From Nonomuraea sp. SYSU D8015 (GTDB lineage: Bacteria > Actinomycetota > Actinomycetes > Streptosporangiales > Streptosporangiaceae): a stretch of 64,000 bases of DNA. Every line of letters begins with the position of its first letter. Within the stretch, counting starts at the first letter, position 1. Below the pieces are notes generated by a model, which was not told the DNA's origin, ran no database searches, and worked only from the letters and a program-made list of their open reading frames with translations. Below are positions 8,342-18,491 of this stretch, in pieces. Where the stretch lies: NCBI RefSeq assembly GCF_008065375.1, contig NZ_VJYI01000004.1:558001-622000 (forward strand). Direction: 5' to 3'. Made by a program: the position numbers and the translations under genes.

Positions 8342-9211
8342 ATGACTAGCGAGAGCCAGGAGCACGGCGCGGCGCGCCGCCCTGTCGAGGACGAGGTGGA
8401 CGTGGTCGCGGAAGAGACTCAGAAGCCGGCCAAGGGTGCGAAGAAAGACAACAAGGAGAAGAAGGGGTCGTTCTGGAAAGAGCTTCCCGTTCTCATTGTT
8501 GTGGCCCTGGTGCTGGCACTGATCATCAAGACGTTCGTGGTCCAGGCGTTCTACATCCCGTCGGAGTCGATGGAGAACACCCTGCTCAAAAACGACAGGG
8601 TCCTGGTCAACAAGCTCGTCTACCACACGCGCGACATCGAGCGGGGCGACGTGGTGGTGTTCTCCGGCGTCGATTCCTGGGACGGTGAGTTCCAGCTGGA
8701 GGAGCCGTCCAACCCGGTCGCGGCGTTCTTCCGGTGGGTCGGCACGGCGTTCGGCATCGTGCCCGGCGAGAAGGACTACATCAAGCGGGTCATCGGCGTG
8801 GGCGGCGACCACGTCAAGTGCTGCGACTCGAAGGGGCGCATCACGGTCAACGGCACGCCCATCGACGAGGAGAGCTATCTCTATCCGGGCAACGTGCCCT
8901 CCGACAGGTTCTTCGACATCACCGTGCCGCCCGGGCGGTTGTGGGTGATGGGCGACCACCGGTCGGTCTCGCTCGACTCGCGCTCCCATACCGGTGACCC
9001 GGGCGGTGGCTCCATACCCGAAGGCCAGGTCATCGGGCGGGCGTTCGTGATCGTCTGGCCGTTCGACAGGGCCGATGTCATCGACATCCCCGCGACGTTC
9101 GCCCAGCCCGCGCTCCAGGCGCTCGGGGGGTCGGTGCCGTTGGTCGCCGGGTTCGGGCTGGCCGTACCCTTGGTCCTGGTCCGTCGGCGCTGGCTGAAAA
9201 GGAGGCGTTGA
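8342..9211 (+). CDS. lepB: Type I signal peptidase (first copy)
   Basis: Signal peptidase I cleaves Sec and Tat signal peptides on the outer face of the membrane. The 289-residue protein has a charged cytoplasmic N-terminus, a membrane helix (LPVLIVVALVLALIIKTFVVQ), the catalytic serine in YIPSESMENTLL, and the catalytic lysine in DYIKRVIGVGGD. A box-E-like MGDHRSVSLDSR and a second hydrophobic C-terminal segment ending VRRRWLKRRR follow. The extra C-terminal helix distinguishes it from the second copy. Its stop shares a base with the next start. Tandem signal peptidase genes here are typical of actinomycetes. Confidence 0.96.
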   Translation: MTSESQEHGAARRPVEDEVDVVAEETQKPAKGAKKDNKEKKGSFWKELPVLIVVALVLALIIKTFVVQAFYIPSESMENTLLKNDRVLVNKLVYHTRDIERGDVVVFSGVDSWDGEFQLEEPSNPVAAFFRWVGTAFGIVPGEKDYIKRVIGVGGDHVKCCDSKGRITVNGTPIDEESYLYPGNVPSDRFFDITVPPGRLWVMGDHRSVSLDSRSHTGDPGGGSIPEGQVIGRAFVIVWPFDRADVIDIPATFAQPALQALGGSVPLVAGFGLAVPLVLVRRRWLKRRR

Positions 9212-9804
9212 TGGCCGTCACCAAGAAGGCGGAGGGCGTGGGGAAAGAGAAGAAGAAGGGCGGCTTCCGCGAGACGGTGCTGCTGCTCGTCATGGGCGTG
9301 GGCATCGCGCTGCTGCTGCAGGCGTTCGTGGTCGGCTCGTTCTACATTCCGTCGGAGTCGATGGAGAACACCCTGTTGATCAACGACCGCGTGTTCGTCA
9401 ACAAGCTCGCGGGCAAGCCCGAGCGCGGCGACATCGTGGTGTTCAAGGGCTGGAACGGCGAGGACACCATCAAGCGGGTCATCGGCGTCGGGGGCGACCG
9501 CGTCAAGTGCTGCGACGCCCAGAAGCGCATCACCGTCAACGGCACGCCGCTGGATGAGAAGTCCTACCTCTACCCCGGCGATTTCGCTTCGGGCGATAAT
9601 TTCGACGTCACGGTGCCCGCGGGGAAGCTGTGGCTGATGGGCGACCACCGCAGCGCCTCGGCCGACTCCCGGGCCCACATGGAGGAGCCCGGTAAGGGCT
9701 TCATCTCGGAAGACGCGGTGATCGGCAAGGCCGTTGTGCGTTACTGGCCGCTGAACCGCGGCTATCTGTTCTCCCGTCCCGACACTTTCGACAAGGTCAA
9801 GTAG
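9211..9804 (+). CDS. lepB: Type I signal peptidase (second copy)
   Basis: This shorter paralogue of 197 residues has a single N-terminal membrane helix (VLLLVMGVGIALLLQAFVVGSF), the catalytic serine in YIPSESMENTLL, the lysine in DTIKRVIGVGGD and the box MGDHRSASADSR. ATG 9211 is preceded by GGAGG (9201-9205) and overlaps the stop of the first copy. It lacks the C-terminal helix and the ~45-residue insertion of its neighbour. Both keep the catalytic residues, so both should be active, perhaps with different substrates. Confidence 0.96.
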   Translation: MAVTKKAEGVGKEKKKGGFRETVLLLVMGVGIALLLQAFVVGSFYIPSESMENTLLINDRVFVNKLAGKPERGDIVVFKGWNGEDTIKRVIGVGGDRVKCCDAQKRITVNGTPLDEKSYLYPGDFASGDNFDVTVPAGKLWLMGDHRSASADSRAHMEEPGKGFISEDAVIGKAVVRYWPLNRGYLFSRPDTFDKVK

Positions 9805-9856
9805 AGGAGGGTTTCGGTCGCGGGCTGCGGCAAATGGGGCGTACGCTGCCTCTGTC

Positions 9857-10525
9857 ATGACAGTTGCGTTCCGCCCTCGACCGAGCGTCGTCCGGCGCGA
9901 TTCCGGACTCTACGCCTATGAGCGGGCGCTGGCGCGCCGCGGCCTCACCCCGATCGCCGGCGTCGACGAGGCCGGCCGCGGCGCCTGCGCGGGGCCGCTG
10001 GTGGTCGCGGCCGTCATCCTGCGCAAGGAGATCGACGGCCTCGGCGACTCGAAGCTGCTCACCCCGGCGGTGCGCGAGATCCTCTACGACAAGATCACGC
10101 GTGTCTCCCACATAGGTATCGTGATCATCCCGCCGGGGGAGATCGACGCCAAAGGTCTTCACAAGTGCAACGTTTCAGGAATGCGGCGCGCTGTCGCACA
10201 GTTGCCATGTGACCCGGAGTACATCTTGACCGATGGCTTCCCGGTGCCGGGGCTGCCCGCGCCGTCGCTCGCCGTGTGGAAGGGGGACCAGGTGGCCGCG
10301 TGCGTGGCGGCCGCGTCCATCGTGGCCAAGGTGACGAGGGACCGCCTGATGGTCGCGCTCGACGAGCGCTTCCCTCAGTACGGCTTCGCCGACCACAAGG
10401 GGTATGTCACCCCGGGGCACCGGCTGGCGCTGGAAACGCATGGCCCGTGTCCCGACCACCGTTACTCCTTCGTCACGGTGGCCAGGGAGATGGGTGAGAA
10501 TGAAATGGGGGCCGGGGTTGCCTGA
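9857..10525 (+). CDS. rnhB: Ribonuclease HII
   Basis: RNase HII cuts the RNA strand of RNA-DNA hybrids and single ribonucleotides in DNA. The 222-residue protein has the metal-binding GVDEAGRGACAGPLVVAAV, the GDSKLLTP motif, the AAASIVAKVTRDRLM helix and the family signature DHKGYVTPGHRLAL. ATG 9857 starts just before the first conserved stretch. The gap from the signal peptidase gene is 52 bases. Confidence 0.97.
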   Translation: MTVAFRPRPSVVRRDSGLYAYERALARRGLTPIAGVDEAGRGACAGPLVVAAVILRKEIDGLGDSKLLTPAVREILYDKITRVSHIGIVIIPPGEIDAKGLHKCNVSGMRRAVAQLPCDPEYILTDGFPVPGLPAPSLAVWKGDQVAACVAAASIVAKVTRDRLMVALDERFPQYGFADHKGYVTPGHRLALETHGPCPDHRYSFVTVAREMGENEMGAGVA

Positions 10526-10564
10526 GCAGGCAAGCCGGGGGACCGGTACGACAGGAGGACCGCG

Positions 10565-10888
10565 ATGAGCGCAGAGGATCTCGAAAAGTACGAAACCGAG
10601 ATGGAGCTGCAGCTTTACCGCGAATACCGTGATGTCGTCGGTTTGTTCACATACGTCGTGGAGACTGAGCGGCGGTTCTATCTGACCAACTCGGTCGATC
10701 TCGACGTCCGTACCGCGGAGAACGGCGACGTCTTCTTCGATGTGAAGATGCAGGACGCCTGGGTGTGGGACATGTATCGGCCGGCGCGATTCGTGAAGAA
10801 CGTACGCGTGGTCACGTTTAAGGATGTAAACGTGGAGGAGCTGGCCAAGGCCGATCTCGAGATGCCCAAGGAAGGGTTCTCCGGGTAG
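10565..10888 (+). CDS. DUF2469 conserved actinobacterial protein
   Basis: This acidic 107-residue protein begins MSAEDLEKYETEMELQLYRE and continues FYLTNSVDLDVRT and VKNVRVVTFKDVNVEEL. It matches the DUF2469 family, found almost only in actinobacteria and usually directly after rnhB. The biochemical role is unknown. AGGAGG lies just upstream of the ATG. Confidence 0.92.
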   Translation: MSAEDLEKYETEMELQLYREYRDVVGLFTYVVETERRFYLTNSVDLDVRTAENGDVFFDVKMQDAWVWDMYRPARFVKNVRVVTFKDVNVEELAKADLEMPKEGFSG

Positions 10889-11717
10889 ACGGGTCCGTCT
10901 GTCGATCGGTCGGCGGACGGTCGCGGGCTGGGGTGGCGCGTCTGGGCTCGGGGGTTGGAGACCTGGAGCGTGCTTCGCGGCTCGCAGTTTTTCGGTGGGT
11001 TCGCCTCACTTCGCATGGTTTTCTCATTTGGGCGGCCGTCAGGCGGCGCCGCCCGTTTCGGCCTCCGTTCTGGTTGGCCTCCGCCCGCTTCGGCCTCCGT
11101 TCGGGCCGGCCTCCGTGCGTTTCGGCCTCCGCGTGTTTTGGTCTCCGCCCGTTTCAGCCTGCGTTCGGGTTGGCCTCCGTTCGGGCCGGTCCCCGGCTCA
11201 GATCGGTCGCCGGCCAGGCTAGCCATCGGCGCGCCGGCGCCGCCTGGGTCAGGTGGTAGGCGCGCCGCTTGCGCTCGCCCCGGCGTTGACCACGGGCTCC
11301 GTACGGACACCACCCTCGTGGCCGCTGCCCGCCGCCACTCCCGCCCAGGTCGGGTCTCGTCACCTCCCATGAGGTGCTGCCCCGACGCGGCATGACCCAC
11401 ATCAGCCCCCGTCTGCACCTGCGTCCCTCTTCCGCTGAGAAGCTGACTGTTCACCAGCACTCCGACCTTCCGCCAGATGACCGCCTGCCTCCGCCTTTCT
11501 CCGCCACCATGCGCTGCCGTTACCGCGACGCCATCGGCATCGGTGCCGCCACATTGATGGCGTCCTTCATCCACAATCCGCATCCCCCTGTTCTCGCTAT
11601 CCCCAGAACCCCGTTCGGCTCAATGTCCGCCACCCGCATGCGGAAAGGTCGGTTCCCGGATCGCATCGGACCTGGACTCGCACCCGGACCCCGACCTGGA
11701 CCTGACGGAGGTGGCAC
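10889..11717. other. Long intergenic region before yraN
   Basis: No supported gene lies in these 829 bases; open frames here have low-complexity Arg/Ser/Pro translations. The region contains a 16-bp tandem repeat array (11051-11194). The rest shows no clear structure. A GGAGG ribosome-binding site for yraN lies at 11707-11711. Confidence 0.6.
11051..11194. repeat. 16-bp minisatellite, nine imperfect copies
   Basis: Nine contiguous 16-bp units run head to tail. Most end in GGCCTCC, with first halves such as GTTCGGGTT, GCCCGTTTC or GTTCGGGCC. The unit is not a multiple of three, so the array is not coding. Copies vary at several positions, indicating an old array, but two unit types (GTTCGGG.. 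and GCCCGTTTC..) recur. Confidence 0.93.
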
Positions 11718-12071
11718 ATGGCCGCGAAAGACGAGCTCGGCAAACAGGGCGAGCAAGTCGCCGTGACATACCTGGAGGCCGAGGGGATGAGAATCATCGA
11801 CCGAAACTGGCGCTGTCGCCACGGTGAGATCGACATCATCGCCGAAGAAGGCCCCAACCTGGTCGTCGTCGAGGTCAAAACCCGATCGGGCAGATCCCAC
11901 GGCACGGCCCTGGAGTCGGTGAGCCGCACCAAGCTGGCCAGACTCCGGATGCTCGCCGCCACGTGGCTGTCCACGCAACCGCGCACGTTCGACGCCGTAC
12001 GGGTGGACGTGATCGCCTTGGAGCGCTTCGCGGGTGACTTCGCGCTACGCCACGTACGGGGGGCGATCTGA
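11718..12071 (+). CDS. yraN: YraN family predicted endonuclease
   Basis: This 117-residue UPF0102 protein contains GKQGEQVAVTYLEAEGMRIIDRNWRCRHGEIDIIAEEG and VVVEVKTRSG. The E, D and ExK pattern is the restriction-endonuclease-like (Holliday-junction-resolvase) fold. Its cellular role is not settled; it usually sits beside yifB and dprA, as here. The ATG follows GGAGG. The yifB start follows the stop directly. Confidence 0.94.
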   Translation: MAAKDELGKQGEQVAVTYLEAEGMRIIDRNWRCRHGEIDIIAEEGPNLVVVEVKTRSGRSHGTALESVSRTKLARLRMLAATWLSTQPRTFDAVRVDVIALERFAGDFALRHVRGAI

Positions 12072-13607
12072 ATGGCGGTGGCCCGCACCCGCAGCGTGGC
12101 CCTCGTCGGCGTCACCGGTCGCAGTGTCGAGATCGAGGCCGATGTGGGCAACGGCCTGGCGGGCATCCACCTCATCGGCCTCCCCGACACGGCGCTCAGC
12201 GAGGCCCGCGACCGCGTCAGATCCGCCGTGGTCAACAGCACATACCCATGGCCCGACGCCCGCATCATCGTCAGCCTCTTCCCGGCCAGCCTCCCCAAAC
12301 GCGGATCCCAGTTCGACCTGGCCATAGCGGTGGCGATCCTGGGTGCCGCCGGGGTGGTGCCCGCCGAGCGCATCGCGGAGCCGTTCTTCCTGGGGGAGCT
12401 CGGTCTCGACGGGCGCATAAGGCCGGTGCGCGGAGTGCTGCCCTCCGTCCTCGGCGCGGCGAAGCACGGAGACGCCACGGTCATCGTCCCCTCGGCCAAC
12501 TCGGCGGAGGCGGCCCTGGTTCCCGACGTGAAGGTGATCCCGGTGGGAAGCCTGCGCCAACTGGTCGAGTGGCTCCGCAAGGGCGACGAGGTGCCCGAGC
12601 CGCAGGTCGACGAGGGGCTGGAGGCGTCCACGGTCACCACCGACCCCGCGGTCGACCTGGCGGACGTCGTCGGCCAGCCGGTCGCCCGCCGAGCGCTCGA
12701 GGTGTGCGCGGCAGGCGGTCACAACCTGTGGATGCTGGGTCCACCCGGCACCGGCAAGACCATGCTGGCGGAGCGCCTCCCCACCCTCCTGCCGGACCTC
12801 GAACTCGACCACGCCCTGGAGGTCACGGCCATTCATTCGGTCGCCGGCGTCCTGCCGCCCAACGCGCCCATGATGAGCCGGCCGCCGTTCGTCAGCCCGC
12901 ACCACACGGCGACAGCCGCCGCGATCATCGGCGGAGGCAGCACGATCGTGCGTCCGGGTGCGGTCTCACTCGCCCACCGAGGCGTCTTGTTCATGGACGA
13001 AGCCCCAGAATTCCCCCGCCACGTCCTCGACGCGCTGCGGCAGCCGCTCGAGTCCGGCCGGGTGACCGTGTCCAGGTCCGCCGGCTCGGTCACGTTCCCG
13101 GCCAGATTCATGCTGGTCCTGGCAGCGAACCCCTGCCCGTGCGCCCAAGCCGAGGACCAGGGCGAAAACTGCAGGTGTTCCCCCACGGTCAGGCGCCGCT
13201 ACCTCGGCAGGCTCTCGGGCCCGCTCCTCGACCGCGTCGACATGAAGGTCACCGTGGTACGCGCCTCGAGACGCGAACTCATGGCCGACCGCCAGTTCAC
13301 GGAATCCAGCGCGACGGTGGCCGAACGCGTCCTCGCCGCACGCGAACGAGCCGCCAAACGCCTGGCCGGCACCCCATGGCGAACAAACGCCGAAATCCCC
13401 TCATCCTTCCTCCACAGCGACTACCGCCCGTCCCCCGAAGCGATGAAACCCATGACGTCCTGCCTGGACTCAGGCACGCTCACGGCCCGCGGCCTGGACC
13501 GCGCGGTACGCGTGTCCTGGACGTTGGCCGATCTCGCCGACAAGGACCGCCCCGAGGAGGACGAAACAACCGCCGCCCTTCACTTCTGGCTAGGGGTGAC
13601 GTCGTGA
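12072..13607 (+). CDS. YifB family Mg-chelatase-like AAA ATPase (ComM-like)
   Basis: The 511-residue protein has the N-terminal ChlI/Lon-like domain (VEIEADVGNGLAGIHLIGLPDTALSE) and then an AAA+ module. That module has Walker A LGPPGTGKTMLAERLP, Walker B GVLFMDEAPEF, sensor sequence MLVLAANPCPCA and a zinc-like cysteine cluster (NPCPCAQAEDQGENCRC). A ChlI C-terminal helical domain closes it. ComM, a relative, is a branch-migration helicase that helps integrate incoming DNA. The stop overlaps the dprA start by four bases, so the two are coupled. Confidence 0.95.
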   Translation: MAVARTRSVALVGVTGRSVEIEADVGNGLAGIHLIGLPDTALSEARDRVRSAVVNSTYPWPDARIIVSLFPASLPKRGSQFDLAIAVAILGAAGVVPAERIAEPFFLGELGLDGRIRPVRGVLPSVLGAAKHGDATVIVPSANSAEAALVPDVKVIPVGSLRQLVEWLRKGDEVPEPQVDEGLEASTVTTDPAVDLADVVGQPVARRALEVCAAGGHNLWMLGPPGTGKTMLAERLPTLLPDLELDHALEVTAIHSVAGVLPPNAPMMSRPPFVSPHHTATAAAIIGGGSTIVRPGAVSLAHRGVLFMDEAPEFPRHVLDALRQPLESGRVTVSRSAGSVTFPARFMLVLAANPCPCAQAEDQGENCRCSPTVRRRYLGRLSGPLLDRVDMKVTVVRASRRELMADRQFTESSATVAERVLAARERAAKRLAGTPWRTNAEIPSSFLHSDYRPSPEAMKPMTSCLDSGTLTARGLDRAVRVSWTLADLADKDRPEEDETTAALHFWLGVTS

Positions 13608-15661
13608 TCCCCGCCACCCCTTCCACAGCCCTGCCCAAGCACCTCCATCACCCTGAAGGCACCATGACCGGACACCCCATGCCCTCACGCCGGGAGCGAG
13701 CCACACAGCCGCCCACACCATCGCCATCAGACGGCTCGCCGCAGGAGACCACACCAAGCACACCTCCGGCCCCACCGCCCAACGCCGAATCAGCTCGACG
13801 TAGCCCACCCTCAGTCGTGCCTTCTTCCTCACCGACACCCCCGACGGCACCGAGGGCAGCGATGACAGGGCCTGCGGCGACAGGGCCTGCGGCGACAGGG
13901 CCTGCGGCGACAGGGCCTGCGGTGGCGGAGCAGGCGGTGGTGGGGCCTGCGCTAGAGGAACGTGCGCTGGTGGGGCCTGCGGTGACGGGGTCTGCGGCGG
14001 CAGGGCCTGCGGTGGCGGAACCTGCGGTGGGACGGGTTGTGGTGGCGGGCCCTGCGGTAGAGGAGCCTGCGGTGGTCGGGCCAATCGCGCCTGGGCCCGT
14101 GGCGACGGAATCGGTGGAGGAGGAACCCTCGTGGCCCAGACCCAGCGAGAGGGAGCCGATGAAGCCCCGGCCCTCGGTGAGAACCGATGAAGGCCTGGCC
14201 CGAGGGACAGAACCGATGAGGTCCAGGCCCGAGGCGACGGGAACGATGAAGCCCAGGCTCCAGGTGACGAGGGCTGGGGAGTCAGAGCCGGGGGCGAGGG
14301 GATCAGCAGGGCTGGCAGGAGAGGAGGCGGTGCCGCGATCGTCTCCGACTACAGCATGGGCGATCGGGCCTGAGCATGAGGCGAGAGCCGCGCTCATGCG
14401 GGCCGCGGACGTCGGCGACGCGATCATGGGCCGCCTGGTGGCCCAGTACGGAGCCGTGGGCACGGTCGAAGCGATCCGCGCCCGCACCCTTCCAGAGGAA
14501 TTCGTGGCCCAGGAGGCACAGCAAGAGCGTCCCCCCGACCTGACCGCCCGCCTGAAGGCCTGGCATGCCCGCCTGGCAGCGGCGAACCCCGCCGCCGACC
14601 TCGAGACCGGAGAGAAGTCCGGCGCGCGCCTGATCATCCCAGGCAGCCCGGAATGGCCCACCCAACTGGACCAACTGGGCCCCAGCCGTCCCCTTGGCCT
14701 ATGGCTTCACGGCACGGCGGACCTCCGCTTCTCCTGCCTCAAATCGGTGGCAGTGGTGGGCGCCCGGTCCGCGACCGCGTACGGCGTGCACATCGCTGCC
14801 GAGTTCGGCGTCGGTCTCAGCGAGGCTGGCTGGACCGTGGTGTCGGGCGGTGCCTTCGGGGTGGACAGCGCGGCCCACCGGGGAGCACTCGCGTCCGACT
14901 CACCGACGGTCGTGGTCCTCGCATGCGGCGTGGACGTCTGCTACCCGAGCAGCCACGACACCCTCTACGCAGCCGTCAGAGGCCAAGGCGTGGTGGTCAG
15001 CGAATGCCCGCCAGGAGTTCATCCCACCCGGGCGCGCTTCCTCATACGGAACCGCCTGATAGCCGCCCTGGCGAGAGGCACGGTCGTCGTCGAGGCCGCG
15101 CTGCGCAGCGGCGCCCTCAATACAGCCGGCCACACGTTGTCGCTCAACAGGCACCTGGCCGCCATCCCGGGTCCGATCACCTCGCGCATGTCGGCCGGCT
15201 GCCATCGGCTCCTCCGCGAACGCAAGGCGGTATGCGTCACATCGCCCGAAGAGATGATCGAGCTCGTCGGTATCATAGGCGACGACCTGGCCCCGCAGTC
15301 CCGAGCCCCTGCGGTCCCGAGGGACAGGCTCAACGACTCAACGAAGAGAGTTCTGGACGCGGTCCCCGCCCGGGGCGGCGCCGGCCCCGCGTCCATAGCG
15401 GTCGCGGCTGGCCTGGGCCTGGACACGACCCTGAGCGCACTGGGCGCCCTCGCGGCCGCAGGCTACATCGAGCGCTCTCCGGACGGCTGGCGCCTCCGCA
15501 AACAAACGACCACGTATCGGAAGGCATCGGAATCCACCGCCCTGGAATGTCCATCCATTGCCGACGACACGGACCCGACACAGGAACCGCCGTTCCCGGA
15601 CGAGGACGACCTCGCACGCCGAGAGGACGGTCTCCCCGACCCAGAGGAGGGGGTCAGATGA
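13604..15661 (+). CDS. dprA: DNA processing protein DprA with a long repetitive N-terminal extension
   Basis: DprA binds single-stranded DNA and loads RecA during transformation and recombination. The C-terminal ~420 residues are a normal DprA. A helical N-domain (RAADVGDAIMGRLVAQYGAVGTVEAIRA) is followed by the Rossmann core (SVAVVGARSATAYGVHIAAEFG, GAFGVDSAAHRGAL, ECPPGVHPTRARFLIRNRLIAAL, VVEAALRSGALNTA) and a winged-helix C-terminus (KRVLDAVPARGG onward). GTG 13604 overlaps the yifB stop. The oddity is about 260 extra residues at the N-terminus with pentapeptide repeats of the type VxGPA, encoded by 15-bp units. A later start near 14300 would give a typical length, so the extension may be untranslated or a true linker. 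Confidence 0.9.
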   Translation: MIPATPSTALPKHLHHPEGTMTGHPMPSRRERATQPPTPSPSDGSPQETTPSTPPAPPPNAESARRSPPSVVPSSSPTPPTAPRAAMTGPAATGPAATGPAATGPAVAEQAVVGPALEERALVGPAVTGSAAAGPAVAEPAVGRVVVAGPAVEEPAVVGPIAPGPVATESVEEEPSWPRPSEREPMKPRPSVRTDEGLARGTEPMRSRPEATGTMKPRLQVTRAGESEPGARGSAGLAGEEAVPRSSPTTAWAIGPEHEARAALMRAADVGDAIMGRLVAQYGAVGTVEAIRARTLPEEFVAQEAQQERPPDLTARLKAWHARLAAANPAADLETGEKSGARLIIPGSPEWPTQLDQLGPSRPLGLWLHGTADLRFSCLKSVAVVGARSATAYGVHIAAEFGVGLSEAGWTVVSGGAFGVDSAAHRGALASDSPTVVVLACGVDVCYPSSHDTLYAAVRGQGVVVSECPPGVHPTRARFLIRNRLIAALARGTVVVEAALRSGALNTAGHTLSLNRHLAAIPGPITSRMSAGCHRLLRERKAVCVTSPEEMIELVGIIGDDLAPQSRAPAVPRDRLNDSTKRVLDAVPARGGAGPASIAVAAGLGLDTTLSALGALAAAGYIERSPDGWRLRKQTTTYRKASESTALECPSIADDTDPTQEPPFPDEDDLARREDGLPDPEEGVR
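13865..14119 (+). repeat. 15-bp tandem repeat array in the 5' part of dprA
   Basis: About 17 successive 15-bp units based on ACAGGGCCTGCGGCG run in frame. The first four are almost identical and the later ones increasingly degenerate (GTGGGGCCTGCGGTG, GAGGAGCCTGCGGTG and so on). They encode xxGPA pentapeptides. The homogeneous 5' copies suggest recent expansion. Confidence 0.9.
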
Positions 15662-16245
15662 CGGTTCTTTAGCCGGCGCATGGGTCCCCTCGCCCGGCTC
15701 CAGCACCGCCCGCAGCACGGCCGGCGCGGCCGGGAATGAAGTGTGGGTGAGCGTCGCCTGCGCGGGCGAAAACACGGCCCGGAAGAGTATGCGGCTGACT
15801 GGTCGGGCGAGTGCGAGCTCCGGAGTGGTAGGGCACCTGTGTGGGGGCGTGCTGTGGTGCTGTGGTGGGGAGCTATGGCGGCGGTGTTCCCCGTCCACGC
15901 GCCACGCTCGAGGGCCTGTGGTGGTGGACGGCGTTACGGAGGGGCGTCAGTACGGGAGGGTGGCGCGGCAAAGTAGGGGTCACTGGTTTTCGATCGGCTC
16001 GTCGGAACCTCGCGCACAGGACAGACTGTGTCCGCGGCCACCGCTCGATGTTCCTTCGAATCACTTCAGGCCCTCGGAGGACCATGCGGTGGCCGTCACC
16101 ATTTCCGGCGGGCGTCGGCTGGGAGGTTGCGGGATTCGGCTTGTTTGCCGGGGGCCGTCAGGACAGAGTTGTTTCCGCTGAGGTGTTTGGGTTTGGGCCG
16201 GGGTGGCACGATCGTGGTGGGTGGAGGTGCAGGACGGGAGGACTT
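15662..16245. other. Intergenic region dprA-xerC
   Basis: No supported gene lies in these 584 bases. Open frames give Arg/Gly-rich low-complexity translations with no recognisable motif. A GGAGG at 16237-16241 lies just ahead of the xerC start. No promoter or repeat stands out. Confidence 0.5.
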
Positions 16246-17127
16246 GTGGGCAGGGATGAGGTGGTGGCCGAGTTCGGGCGGCATCTCCGGGTCGAACGCG
16301 ATCTTTCCCCGCACACGGTTAGGGCCTATTTGACCGATGTCGCCTCTCTTCTCGATCACCTGAACGGGCCGATCGAAGGGCTGGACATCAGGACGCTCAG
16401 AGAGTGGCTGGCCGATCAGCACGGGGCGGGGAAGGCCCGGGCCACTCTGGCGCGCAGGGCCGCCTGCGCTCGTACGTTCACCGCCTTCTGCCATCGGCGA
16501 GGCTGGCTGCCGGTGGACCCCGGACTGCTGTTCGGGAGCGCCAAGGCGCCTCGTACCCTGCCCTCCGTACTCGATCAGGAGCAGGCGCAGGCCGTCCTGG
16601 ACGCGCCCGCCACCGCGGAGCCCAAGGAACTGCGGGATCAGGCTCTCATCGAGCTGCTGTACGCGACCGGCGTGCGGGTGAGCGAGCTGTGCGCGCTTGA
16701 TGTCGATGACGTGGACCGCGACCGGCACGTCATCAGGGTGATGGGCAAGGGGCGCAAAGAACGGTCGGTGCCGTTCGGGCTGCCTGCCCTCCGTGCGCTG
16801 GACAGGTGGTGCATCTTCGGTCGGCCGCTGTGGGTGCGGGCGGGGTCGGGGCCGGCGCTCTTCCTCGGGGTGCGTGGTGGGCGCATTGATGCGGGGACCG
16901 TACGACGGGTGGTCCATGCTCGGTTGGCGCAGGTGGAAGGGACACCCGACATGGGGCCGCATGGATTGCGGCACACCGCGGCCACCCATCTGCTCGAGGG
17001 CGGCGCGGATCTTCGAAGTGTTCAGGAGCTTCTTGGGCACGCGTCCTTGAACAGCACACAGATCTACACCCATGTCTCGATCGAACGACTGCGCGCCGCG
17101 TACAAGCAGGCTCATCCGAGGGCTTGA
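16246..17127 (+). CDS. xerC: Tyrosine recombinase XerC
   Basis: XerC resolves chromosome dimers at dif with XerD. The 293-residue protein has an N-terminal SAM-like domain (FGRHLRVERDLSPHTVRAYLTDVASLLDHL) and the catalytic domain. The catalytic arginine is in ATGVRVSELCALDV, the lysine in VMGKGRKERSVPF, the HxxR pair in HGLRHTAATHLL, and the histidine and tyrosine in LGHASLNSTQIYTHV. All six catalytic positions are intact. GTG 16246 fits the family N-terminus; the longer open frame upstream is not family-like. Confidence 0.95.
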   Translation: MGRDEVVAEFGRHLRVERDLSPHTVRAYLTDVASLLDHLNGPIEGLDIRTLREWLADQHGAGKARATLARRAACARTFTAFCHRRGWLPVDPGLLFGSAKAPRTLPSVLDQEQAQAVLDAPATAEPKELRDQALIELLYATGVRVSELCALDVDDVDRDRHVIRVMGKGRKERSVPFGLPALRALDRWCIFGRPLWVRAGSGPALFLGVRGGRIDAGTVRRVVHARLAQVEGTPDMGPHGLRHTAATHLLEGGADLRSVQELLGHASLNSTQIYTHVSIERLRAAYKQAHPRA

Positions 17128-17218
17128 AGCTCCTCCGTTCTTCTGGGACAGGCGCCTCCATGGCGGGGTTGGGTCGGGTTGGGTCATCGCGGGTTCAGGC
17201 CGTCCCGGGGGCGGAGGC

Positions 17219-18391
<1,173 letters not shown>

Positions 18392-18491
18392 GAGCGGAGT
18401 CTGGCCGGGGCGACCGGGTCGGTGTTGGGCCGAGCGCCGTTCTGTTGATAGGGGCGCGCTGTGGGGGGGTGCCCTGTGGACAGTGAGTCCG

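Noticed and set aside
11051..11194. Possible CRISPR array
   Set aside because: The units are contiguous 16-mers without spacers and no cas genes are present.
13648..14661. Minus-strand frame in the dprA repeat region
   Set aside because: The 15-bp repeats are open in several frames; only the plus frame continues into DprA.
16246..17127. Phage-type integrase marking a prophage
   Set aside because: The recombinase is in the conserved dprA-xerC context and no phage genes are nearby, so it is XerC.
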